A stretch of 64,000 bases of DNA from Mesostigma viride (Eukaryota > Streptophyta > Mesostigmatophyceae > Mesostigmatales > Mesostigmataceae). The notes under the pieces were generated by a model that saw only the letters and a list, made by a program, of their open reading frames with translations, had not been told where the DNA came from and did no database searches. The stretch is taken from the NCBI GenBank assembly GCA_009746045.1, contig RPFO01000253.1, forward strand, positions 2,447,888-2,511,887. Reading direction: 5' to 3'. Shown here in pieces: positions 56,972 through 64,000 of the stretch. The first letter of the stretch is position 1, and each line of letters begins with the position of its first letter. Position numbers and translations under genes: made by a program.

Positions 56972-58804
56972 CTATATGGCTAAGCGGTATAGAAATTTTA
57001 TTTTTCCCCTCCCCCCCACCGAGACCACAGGAAGGGCCTCACACGGGAGAGAGAGTCCTACGTGAGAAAGGAGATCAGGCATGCGAACAGCTGTATGAAA
57101 GAGGTAGGCATAGGATTCATCATCAGGTAGTTCACCATACGGGGTTACACCCATAGTAGTAGGAACTAGAGTAGTATTGAGAACATCAAGGTCCTCGAAA
57201 AAGGAGTAATCTGCACGACGAGAGAGTGCATCTGGTACTATGTTATCTACACCCTTAACATACTGAAGTTTAAAAGGGGAGAACTGTGCTAAAAACTCCA
57301 TCCAGCGCGCTTGACGAGGGGTAAGGTTGGGTTGTGAGAGAAGATGGGTAAGAGGGCGGTGATCTGTCTGGATAACTAATCTATAAGGATCAATCTCACA
57401 GGGTTCATTCAGACAAACATCAAATTGAGCACCTTTAAGAAAGTGCTGCCACGCGTGGCAACAGTACACCACAGCTAATAGTTCTTGCTGGTGGACGGGA
57501 TAGTTACGCTCCGCAGGAAGCATTGTCCTAGAGATATACTCGATTGGCTGTAAGCCCTGACCCTGATCCTGGAGAAGGACGCCCCCTATAGCTACCTTGC
57601 TAGCATCTGTGGCTACAACAAAGGGTTTAGTAGTATCCGGTAGGATGAGTACAGGAGGGGAGAGGAGTAGGGATTTTAGACACTGAAAAGCCGACTGACA
57701 TTCACTACTCCAAACAAAGGGGATATCCTTCTTTAATAGATGATTAATAGGAGCTGCTATAGTTGCGAAACGCGGGATAAAACGCCTATAGTAAGAAGCA
57801 ATTCCTAGAAAACTACGTACACCTTTAACGTCGGTAGGGGTAGGCCATTCCTGAATTGACTTAGTCTTATCCGGGTCGGTAGCGACCCCGGCATCTGATA
57901 GAACGTGCCCTAAGAATGGGACACTTCTACCAGAGCGAACTTTAGCACGGCGCGCCCATAAAGAATTTTCAGCCATGATTTCTAATACTTTCTTTAAATC
58001 ACGTAGGTGCGTTTCAAAATCAGGAGAATAAATAAGGATATCATCTAAGTAAGCTTGAGCACAAGAACGGTCATGCTCAGATAAAGAAACAGAGGAGAAG
58101 GAAGGATCCTTTAAATCAGAGGACACTTGAGGAAGGTGGGAATTTCCCATAACAGGTCTAAGCACTTCATTCATTAACATTTGGAAAGAGGCAGGAGAGT
58201 TACAGAGTCCCATAGCCGCTACTCTAAACTGGTAATGCCCAAAAGGGGTAGCAAAGGCGGTTTTGTGGCAATCCTCAGGAGCTATACGTAGTTGCCAAAA
58301 ACCATCCGCACAATCTAGTACTGTGAAACAGGTAGAACCTTTAACCTTATTAAATATATCATCAATACGAGGTAGAGGGTATTTAGACTTCACAGTAATA
58401 TCGTTTAGCTTCCTATAATCAGTAACTAGGCGAAACTTGCCATTTGGTTTAGGAACTAACAGGACACCAGCGGAGTAGGGGGAGTTACTAGGCTCTATCA
58501 ATCCTGCTTCTAATAGTGATACTAAAATCTGTTTTAGTTCCTTTAATTCTGTAGGGCCCATTCTATACATCGGAGAGTGCGTAGGAACTGCACCGTCCTT
58601 GATAACTACACGGTGTAAAACAGAACGAGGAGGAGGATAAGAAGGAGTCTTTTCTTCAAATACTTTTGAGGAATCTATCACAGCCATGTATCTTACTATT
58701 TCATTTTCAGTAAATCCCACTCCTATTGTATCCACTGTATTTACATCTATATCCACACTATTATTAGTGATAGGTATCTCTTGTACTTCTAACTGAAGGA
58801 ACAT
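56972..58804 (-). CDS. pol: Chromovirus reverse transcriptase and RNase H
   Basis: 610-codon frame with all RT blocks: HSPMYRMGPTELKELKQIL, LIEPSNSPYSAGVLLVPKPN, GKFRLVTDYRKLNDITVKSK, YPLPRIDDIF, FTVLDCADGFWQLRI (catalytic Asp), FATPFGHYQFRVAAMGLCN, AYLDDILIYS (YLDD), FLGHVLSDAGV. RNase H follows: FVVATDASKVAIGGVL, HQQELLAVVYCCHAW, IQTDHRPLTHLL, DALSR. Between EVLRPVMG and CAQAYLDD there are about 26 residues not usual in gypsy RTs. The frame starts after the protease and in a different frame from it. Confidence 0.9.
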   Translation of the reverse strand: MFLQLEVQEIPITNNSVDIDVNTVDTIGVGFTENEIVRYMAVIDSSKVFEEKTPSYPPPRSVLHRVVIKDGAVPTHSPMYRMGPTELKELKQILVSLLEAGLIEPSNSPYSAGVLLVPKPNGKFRLVTDYRKLNDITVKSKYPLPRIDDIFNKVKGSTCFTVLDCADGFWQLRIAPEDCHKTAFATPFGHYQFRVAAMGLCNSPASFQMLMNEVLRPVMGNSHLPQVSSDLKDPSFSSVSLSEHDRSCAQAYLDDILIYSPDFETHLRDLKKVLEIMAENSLWARRAKVRSGRSVPFLGHVLSDAGVATDPDKTKSIQEWPTPTDVKGVRSFLGIASYYRRFIPRFATIAAPINHLLKKDIPFVWSSECQSAFQCLKSLLLSPPVLILPDTTKPFVVATDASKVAIGGVLLQDQGQGLQPIEYISRTMLPAERNYPVHQQELLAVVYCCHAWQHFLKGAQFDVCLNEPCEIDPYRLVIQTDHRPLTHLLSQPNLTPRQARWMEFLAQFSPFKLQYVKGVDNIVPDALSRRADYSFFEDLDVLNTTLVPTTMGVTPYGELPDDESYAYLFHTAVRMPDLLSHVGLSLPCEALPVVSVGGRGKIKFLYRLAI

Positions 58805-58856
58805 ACATAATAGGTATCCATATTCTTTAGTTCAGAACGTAATTCGTCATTGGACA

Positions 58857-59615
58857 TTAATACTTCAGGTATAGGTCTACAGGAGGATCAACAGGTGTAG
58901 GAGGAGTAATATCTACCAAGGATAAATTTTCTAATCTATAATGACGTTCTGGTACCCAGTAGGAGCTATCTGGAAACCAAATGACCATAGTATCATAATT
59001 AATAGTGATTTTATTATCCTGATGCCAATCTAATCCTAGTAATACATCAGCTGTAGTGATAGGGCCTATAGTGGCCGTCAGGTTGACCGTACGTCCTTGT
59101 ATGACCAGGGGAAGGGACACCGTACCCGGGGAATGACTGGTGCGACCGTCAGCATAATGGACAGTGACAGTTTTTGTGTGAGGGGTAGGGACTAGTCCTA
59201 AACGCCTAACTAGGGCCTCGCTCACAAAGGAGCTAGCCGCACCGCTATCCACTAACACAGAGACATTCAAGAGTTCATCAGCATGCAGGAAGGGGTCTAC
59301 AACAGTATGAGGGACGGTTAAGCCACCATTCAAGAACATAAGAGGACGCACACGTAGTGGTAGGGATGATTCAGCTCCTACAGAGGTTATAAAAACAGGC
59401 AAGCAAAAATTATTATCTGGGGTACTATCTAAGGACCTGTCCAGGTTACCCCCGGCTGACAGGCCTACTGTTCCCCCTCCCCCCCAAATCCATAGGAACG
59501 AACCCCGAAGAAGACCCTGGCGGAAAAGCCACTGCTGGAGGGTCACGAGGGATTGAAGAGGGTGCGGGAGCCTGATTATCATAGGGGAACCCTGGGGATC
59601 CTGTCTGCACAGCAT
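58857..59615 (-). CDS. Chromovirus aspartic protease region
   Basis: The frame carries VSVLVDSGAASSFVSEALV (active-site DSGA) at about 59215-59270, then VTVHYADGRTSHSPGTVSLP and TADVLLGLDWHQ, the ILG-like second signature. It cleaves the Gag-Pol polyprotein. It overlaps the end of gag by about 170 bp in another frame, so a frameshift would connect the two. Confidence 0.8.
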   Translation of the reverse strand: MLCRQDPQGSPMIIRLPHPLQSLVTLQQWLFRQGLLRGSFLWIWGGGGTVGLSAGGNLDRSLDSTPDNNFCLPVFITSVGAESSLPLRVRPLMFLNGGLTVPHTVVDPFLHADELLNVSVLVDSGAASSFVSEALVRRLGLVPTPHTKTVTVHYADGRTSHSPGTVSLPLVIQGRTVNLTATIGPITTADVLLGLDWHQDNKITINYDTMVIWFPDSSYWVPERHYRLENLSLVDITPPTPVDPPVDLYLKY

Positions 59616-61193
59616 TCAGCCTACTAGGGGTAGCTGAAGGAATGCGTCCTGAAGTGGGACGAATAGGAGCACGCTGAGGGGTACGAGGAGGGCGAGCGTC
59701 GGGATGAGGGGGAGCACCCGAAAGGAACTTGGGGCACTCACGTTTAAGATGACCTACTTCCTTACAATGATAGCAGGTAATATGAGAGACATCCAGAGCT
59801 GAAAGGTCAGTCACACAGATATCTAATTCTTCTACATAGGAGTTCTCCTCCTCAGGGGTAAGGCTAATATTATTAATACGGGAACGGGTAGGAAGAGAAG
59901 GTGTGGAGAAGAAATCTGCTACTCGTAAAAGATGCTGGCGCACATGCTTGAGGGGCAGGTCAGTAAAACGGTAGGCAGAGAACTGGCGCTTGACTTCACG
60001 CAATAAGGGTCTACTGAGGCCCTGAAGGAAGCGAGCACGTACTTCTGCACCCGACAAATCCCTAATTCGTACCATCTGAGCATCAAACTCTTTCATATAT
60101 TCTTTGAAGGACTTGGTACCCTGCTGCAAGGTGCCAAAGGATAATCTATCCTGCCAATCTGCATCGGGAGGGACTAAATGGTTCTCTAAACGCTTGAACA
60201 ATTCTGCTACAGAGTTTGGGTAGGCATGAGAGGCAAGAGACTCACACTGGATGAGGTTAGCAAGTTCAGGAGTAATGCAGGTAGTAAGATAATGAGGAAC
60301 TAGTACAGCATCAGAGAGGCGCCACCTATTGTGGTTCTGCCAGGACTCTGTGTTCTGGGTGAGCAACATAATGAAGGTGAAAAACTGTTGAGGGGTAGAC
60401 TTGACATCCAGCTTAGGAAGGTTGGCAAAGAGGGGAAGAGCAGGAGGCTTAGGGGGATTAGAAGAATCAGTTTTTCCCATAGGGCCACTATCTTCCACTG
60501 CTACATAAGCGGGATAGAAGGAAGGGATAGGAAAAGTCTTGGGTAGGGGTCTAGAGGGAGCCACCGTTTCCGGATGGTGCCCATAGGAGAAGGGGACAGT
60601 ATATTGCTCACGAAGAGAGGAATAGGCAAAATGATCATAATTCCTATCATCTAGGGGCATGGTACTGAAATCATTATTAACTTCTAAATCAGCCACACGG
60701 GTAGGAACCTGGGCAGCCTCATAGGCCGTCTCAGGGTAGGACCAGGAAGCAGGTGGGTAAAAGGGAACTGCACTAGGGCGCCCAGAAGGGCCGACAGGGG
60801 CCGAGGTACGACCCGTGTTAATAGCAGGCATTGAAGGCACAGGGTGGGAAGGAGGCCTAGGAGCATTGTTAGTGTGTGAGGACCTGCTGGAGGGGTGAGC
60901 CAAGGTTGCAGAAGGGGCAGGGGCCTGGTTCACAACGAAAGAAGGTTCCTCACTAAATCTGACTTGGGAAATACGTTGTTCATAGGTAGGTGGGGTAATT
61001 GAGGGACGACGGCGACCACCAGCAACAGGAGAAGGAGGTGAGGTACGCAGAATACCTTGAGGGTGAGATGGTGTACCGTTTCCAAGGAGTCCCGTCGGTT
61101 ACCACGAGTATTGTTATTGTTAGTGTTATTAGTAGTAGTATTATTATTATTATTGGTAGGTATAGGCGACATATCTCCACCCACTGGATCCAT
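59446..61193 (-). pseudogene. gag: Chromovirus gag
   Basis: Start ATG 61193 (MDPVGGDMSPIPT plus an Asn/Thr run). The main frame, open from about 61085 to 59446, lacks an early ATG and is reached only by a one-base shift near 61085. It has a Pro/Ser-rich N terminus, a capsid-like middle (TPQQFFTFIMLLTQNTESWQ; SVAELFKRLENHLVPPDADW; SFKEYMKEFDAQMVRIRDL; RARFLQGLSRPLLREV), then CYHCKEVGHLKREC (CCHC) at about 59730-59772. Packages element RNA. The frame break may be real or an indel in the assembly. Confidence 0.75.
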
Positions 61194-61284
61194 CTTTAAT
61201 TACGTAAAGGAATAGGAATCTAGAAGAAAGCAACAAAGGAAAAAGGAAAAACCTTGAAGGTCTGCAGCAGGAACAAAATTAAAA

Positions 61285-61506
61285 TCAATCCTTTTTAACA
61301 ACAGTAATGGATAGGGAACCAAACTCCAAAGTGAGAGGAGTATCTGAAGCAGATGCAGATGCAGCCCGTTTAGGGGGAGAAGAAGGAGGGGTAGCAAAGA
61401 CTAGAGCTTCTACTGGAGGGCGACCATGAGGAATAGGGCGTACATGCAGGCCTAAATCTGTTTGGCTATGATCTATAAGGAACTGCTGAGCTTCTTCAAA
61501 GGACAT
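61285..61506 (-). CDS. Short leader ORF upstream of gag
   Basis: 73 codons from ATG 61506 (MSFEEAQQFLIDHSQ) to KKD stop, about 90 bp before the gag ATG. It has mildly protein-like composition. It may be an upstream ORF affecting gag translation or part of gag separated by an indel. Not recognised. Confidence 0.35.
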   Translation of the reverse strand: MSFEEAQQFLIDHSQTDLGLHVRPIPHGRPPVEALVFATPPSSPPKRAASASASDTPLTLEFGSLSITVVKKD

Positions 61507-62187
61507 AAATTTCTTATACCTAATTACGTTATATCACGATTCTGAACGATCTTCCTAGCGTCGGACCAAGAAAGGAAAATGGAGGACCATTGAGGCGTAA
61601 TCACTACGTAATATTTAGCTAGACTATTATCGCTAGAAGAATGGGAAGGAGCAGTAAAAGATCGCCGTTGGCTCATGGTAACGCACCTGGTAGGTCTTGA
61701 GCAGTCAAATGAGGAGAACGAGGAGAAGGCGACTTATCTCGGGTGTCTGAAACCGAACCAGATTGACGACGCACGTAGGGACGATGTTTCCAGCGCCAGG
61801 TGGTCGTAAGTATCCGGTTTCAAGAATTCTGCGTCCGGCGAAGGGTCGTCTAAATACGAAGCAGGCACGATGCAGAAAAAGGGTAATCTACGAGACGCTA
61901 GCCGTCTCTCTATCGTCGAACCAAAACCAGCAACTGTCTACGGCAGTAAACCATCTTTCTAAGGAAACAAGACGAGGAACAGGAGCTATATACGAAAGGA
62001 TTTTCCGCTTCGAGCAGGTCTAACGTCTAGGCAGGGCGTGTCCTGAATCAGGCAGCACTATCCTCCTAGCTTGACGGCGACCCGCCCATTACCTGTCAAG
62101 TAGGTGTCGTCTTCTTTTTCCCAGCCGCGGAAGGGTTGATTCAATGACGTATGTTGCAAAGGATCGTCGTCTCGCTCTCTATCTAAA

Positions 62188-62202
62188 CTACCTCCGAGTC
62201 CA
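62188..62202 (-). other. Primer-binding site
   Basis: On the minus strand TGGACTCGGAGGTAG lies one base inside the 5' LTR. TGG pairs with a tRNA CCA end; the donor tRNA is not identified. Confidence 0.65.
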
Positions 62203-62203
62203 T

Positions 62204-62774
62204 TGTTACGCCGCAAGCCTCGGCCGCCACCTCTACCTCTACCTGTCCTGATACTACCTAAACTAGTGAGGCTGCTTCTATATACACCCCTAGCGAAAGA
62301 CGACCGAGACGAACCAGATCTCAATGCATTTACATATGTACTACTGTAATACGCCATAGGCCATTTAATCAAACCCGTTTACTCCAGGAAAAGAGGAAGG
62401 AAACACAACTAAACTGCCGTGACCCAAGCTAATATGTGTTAATTCATTTAACACACGCCGGGTGACCCCACAAGGAGTGGAACGTGCATAAATGGTCACC
62501 AACGGTCCAACAGGCTCGGGCCGACCTGGCCCTCGCCTGCAGAAACACAGAAACACAAGCAGGTGCACAGATGCACGCCTGTCCACTACATTCTACAAAA
62601 GGATAAGGACCACTAATATAGTACGCGGCGCGGCGCCCAAAGGCACCCACTATACCACAGTACTGTTACGGGGACAATCATGTCCAAACTAGAACTGCAC
62701 GTAACCTAGGAACAACCGAGGCCAAGGACCTAATTTACGTCCGTAACTACAACGAATTGTTACGCGACGTAACA
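62204..62774 (-). repeat. Chromovirus 5' LTR
   Basis: 571 bp, TG…CA ends. The minus strand carries GGGGTGTATATAG at about 62280, a likely TATA box in U3 with about 75 bp to the LTR end. Confidence 0.93.
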
Positions 62775-62798
62775 GTCACTATTTATAATAACTTTCTC

Positions 62799-63070
62799 GT
62801 GTTAGTGATTTTTCTCGTGTTGGTGAGAAACTTCTCAAATTTCTCAATTTTCTCACTTTTTCTCACTTTTTCTCACCCATTCTCACCTTTTTTCTCACTT
62901 TAGGGTTTTTTCTCACCCCAATCTCACCAAAACCCCCTTTTTCTCACCAAAATCTCACCCTGGTGAGATTTTTTGCCTAGCGTTTGCGGAAAAAAATTGA
63001 GATTTTTCTCAATTTTCTCAAAACATTCTCACAAAGGGTGAGAAAATTGAGGGTTTTGAGAAAATTCTCA
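62799..63070 (-). repeat. Right subterminal repeats of the CACTA element
   Basis: Many TTTCTCAC/CTCACC motifs, the complement of the left-end GTGAGAA repeats, plus a few in the opposite orientation. They mirror 42200-42535. Confidence 0.85.
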
Positions 63071-63088
63071 GAATCTGAGTTCCTAGTG

Positions 63089-63235
63089 CAGAGAGTAACT
63101 CTCTGCATGGGCAAATTAATTTATACTTGTGCTCCCGTACGTTGGAGTCACGGAGCATTATTAGCCCCGATAAATTAATTAGGAACATAACTCCGTTGGG
63201 AGTATATGTAGCACATAGCCCTGAGAAGGGGCATA
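63089..63235 (-). mobile_element. LINE-like 3'-UTR relic, right flank of the CACTA element
   Basis: Continuation of the sequence left of 42189. A degenerate type B hairpin (GCTCCCGTACGTTGGAGTCACGG) and a type A one (AACATAACTCCGTTGGGAG) with a short TTAATTAGG tail are both visible. It is broken at GGGGCATA by the next palindromic element; GCATATGG resumes at 63904. Confidence 0.6.
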
Positions 63236-63903
63236 AGTTATATACACCGATTCTTGCGGAATCGATACTAAGCGCTTAGTATCGATTCCGTAAGGAATCG
63301 TTGTTTATAACTAAAACTTTTGCTTGCGCCGGCAAGGCTAAGGCCGATACTAGTCGGGTCATCGAATTGGCTATTCGATTATCGAAGTCGCCTATTCGAC
63401 CATCGAACTTTCCTATTCGATTATCGAATTTTCCTTATTCGATTGTCGAAATTTCCTAGTCGACAGGGGGTCAGAGGCCAGCGGCCTATCATACTCGGCG
63501 CCCAGCGAGCCACCGAACTAGGCCTAGTCGATTATAGCGAGACATCGCGTGGAAATTAGCCGATTTTGGGGACTTAGCCGATTTTCGGAGCGACGTCGAA
63601 CAACACAGATGATTAGCCGGTTGAGCACATCATATCAGTCGAATAGCTAGCGCTGGTACTCCGCCTACTGGTCAGCGGAGAGCACTTGCCTTTTTCGATT
63701 ATCATAGCACATTAGGCCGAACGATTAGCGTTCGCAACGTTATTCGCATTACTAGGCGAAAAATCCACCCCCGGAACGATCCTAGCGGGATTCGAACCCG
63801 GGATGCCGGCGTGTCGCAACAGTCTTAGTTATAAACAACGATTCCTTACGGAATCGATACTAAGCGCTTAGTGTCGATTCCGCAGGAATCGATGTATATA
63901 ACT
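63236..63903 (+). mobile_element. Small DNA transposon with palindromic 77-bp TIRs
   Basis: 668 bp. The left TIR 63236-63312 and right TIR 63827-63903 are inverted copies of each other, and each is itself a palindrome around GCGCTTAG-type centres, starting AGTTATA(A/T)A. GCATA is duplicated at 63231-63235 and 63904-63908. The uninterrupted site GGGGCATATGGCC is present in related LINE copies. The 514-bp interior has no ORF of note, repeated ATTCGA(T/A)TATCGAA motifs, and a GGATTCGAACC box next to the right TIR. Design matches the element at 51665-62793. Confidence 0.8.
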
Positions 63904-64000
63904 GCATATGGCTTTTCTTGGCACATCAATCCGACTTCGCGCCAAAGTTGTGCGCGATAATTCCGGGGAAATTTTGACGAAATTCGGTGCACGCGGGAGA
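63904..64000. other. Window end, LINE-like flank then unassigned
   Basis: GCATATGGC continues the LINE 3' UTR for a few bases; the rest is unrecognised. Confidence 0.4.

Larger units (their letters stand above)
52692..62774 (-). mobile_element. Ty3/gypsy chromovirus, complete, young
   Basis: The LTRs at 52692-53262 and 62204-62774 are 571 bp each, begin TGTTACG and end in its complement, and differ by eye at only two positions. The target duplication is GTCAC (52687-52691 and 62775-62779). A primer-binding site and polypurine tract are in place. Gene order on the minus strand is gag, protease, RT-RNase H, integrase with chromodomain-like tail, then an extra ORF. The near-identical LTRs indicate recent insertion, yet the coding region switches frame between every domain. 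That is either early damage, programmed frameshifting, or sequence indel error. Confidence 0.92.
51665..62793 (+). mobile_element. Palindromic transposon A-X-B-X'-C, split by a chromovirus
   Basis: Without the nested chromovirus (52692-62774) and its duplicated GTCAC this is 1041 bp and palindromic over its whole length. Three 214-bp palindromes that start AGTTATTATAAATAG and end in its reverse complement lie at 51665-51878, 52076-52289 and 52492-52691 plus 62780-62793. The spacers X (51879-52075) and X' (52290-52491) are inverted copies of each other. TTCTC is duplicated at both outer edges (51660-51664 and 62794-62798). There is no coding capacity, so it is non-autonomous. Superfamily is unknown; a 5-bp duplication does not fit CACTA, hAT (8 bp) or PIF (3 bp). 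Confidence 0.8.
42189..63088 (+). mobile_element. CACTA (EnSpm-type) DNA transposon with nested insertions
   Basis: The termini are inverted: CACTAGGAACTCGGCTTTGAG at the left edge and CACTAGGAACTCAGATTCTGAG read inward from the right. They are flanked by a 2-bp CA duplication (42187-42188 and 63089-63090). The pre-insertion sequence GTCTCAGCAGAGAGT exists intact in the related LINE UTR at 27900. Subterminal regions on both sides are packed with GTGAGAA-type repeats. Two divergent genes lie inside: a Tnp2-type transposase on plus and an Ala-rich protein on minus. Without the nested palindromic element and chromovirus it is about 9.8 kb. Frameshifts in both genes suggest it is no longer autonomous. 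Confidence 0.9.

Noticed and set aside
63788-63840. Complete tRNA gene beside the right palindrome
   Set aside because: Only a T-arm-like half is present; the anticodon stem does not pair and the 5' half is absent, so I report only the motif.

Overview
This window is nuclear DNA of a eukaryote, most likely a green alga. The evidence is GT-AG introns, one spliced gene resembling plastid-type DnaJ zinc-finger proteins, GC-rich exons, and a transposon load of LINEs, CACTA elements, a chromodomain Ty3/gypsy element and palindromic DNA transposons. I see no bacterial operon, rRNA or confident tRNA gene. The lineage call is inference. Only two stretches look like ordinary host genes; almost everything else is nested mobile DNA.

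Layout. 1-12.9 kb: a pile of LINE-like copies that encode only an ORF1-type protein (types A and B here), split by a full-length 5.7 kb non-LTR retrotransposon (1291-6960). That element carries PHD, RING and C2H2 fingers ahead of a reverse transcriptase and a C-terminal PD-(D/E)XK-like endonuclease (Utopia-like). 13-20 kb: a minus-strand host gene with four in-phase coiled-coil exons (14734-18442), then long tetranucleotide arrays. 20.1-25.4 kb: an L1-type LINE (APE endonuclease plus RT) with a 15-bp target duplication, landed in a ~47-bp tandem repeat. 25.7-27.2 kb: a spliced host gene ending in two CxxCGG motifs. 27.6-33.6 kb: more ORF1-only copies. 33.6-41.7 kb: one plus-strand type A copy interrupted twice, by a gag-bearing element without pol (34475-37788) and by a 5'-truncated second copy of the Utopia-like LINE (38494-41287).

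42.2-63.1 kb: a CACTA transposon (42189-63088, CACTAGG termini, CA duplication) with a Tnp2-type transposase gene on the plus strand and a divergent, Ala-rich second gene on the minus strand. Inside it sits a 1.04 kb entirely palindromic transposon (51665-62793, TTCTC duplication), and inside that a young chromovirus (52692-62774, 571-bp LTRs, GTCAC duplication) with an extra ORF in the env position. At 63236-63903 lies a second palindromic-TIR transposon (GCATA duplication) with the same design as the one inside the CACTA.

Working together: insertion order can be read from the nesting (LINE relic, then CACTA, then palindromic element, then chromovirus). The ORF1-only copies carry no RT, so their movement would need an enzyme supplied in trans. 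Most TE genes contain several frameshifts. Two copies of the same LINE are broken at different places, so decay and/or assembly indels are both possible. The strongest candidates for something undescribed are the palindromic-TIR transposon pair, the ORF1-only LINE-like families with a shared 3' hairpin, the PHD+RING LINE, and the chromovirus extra ORF.
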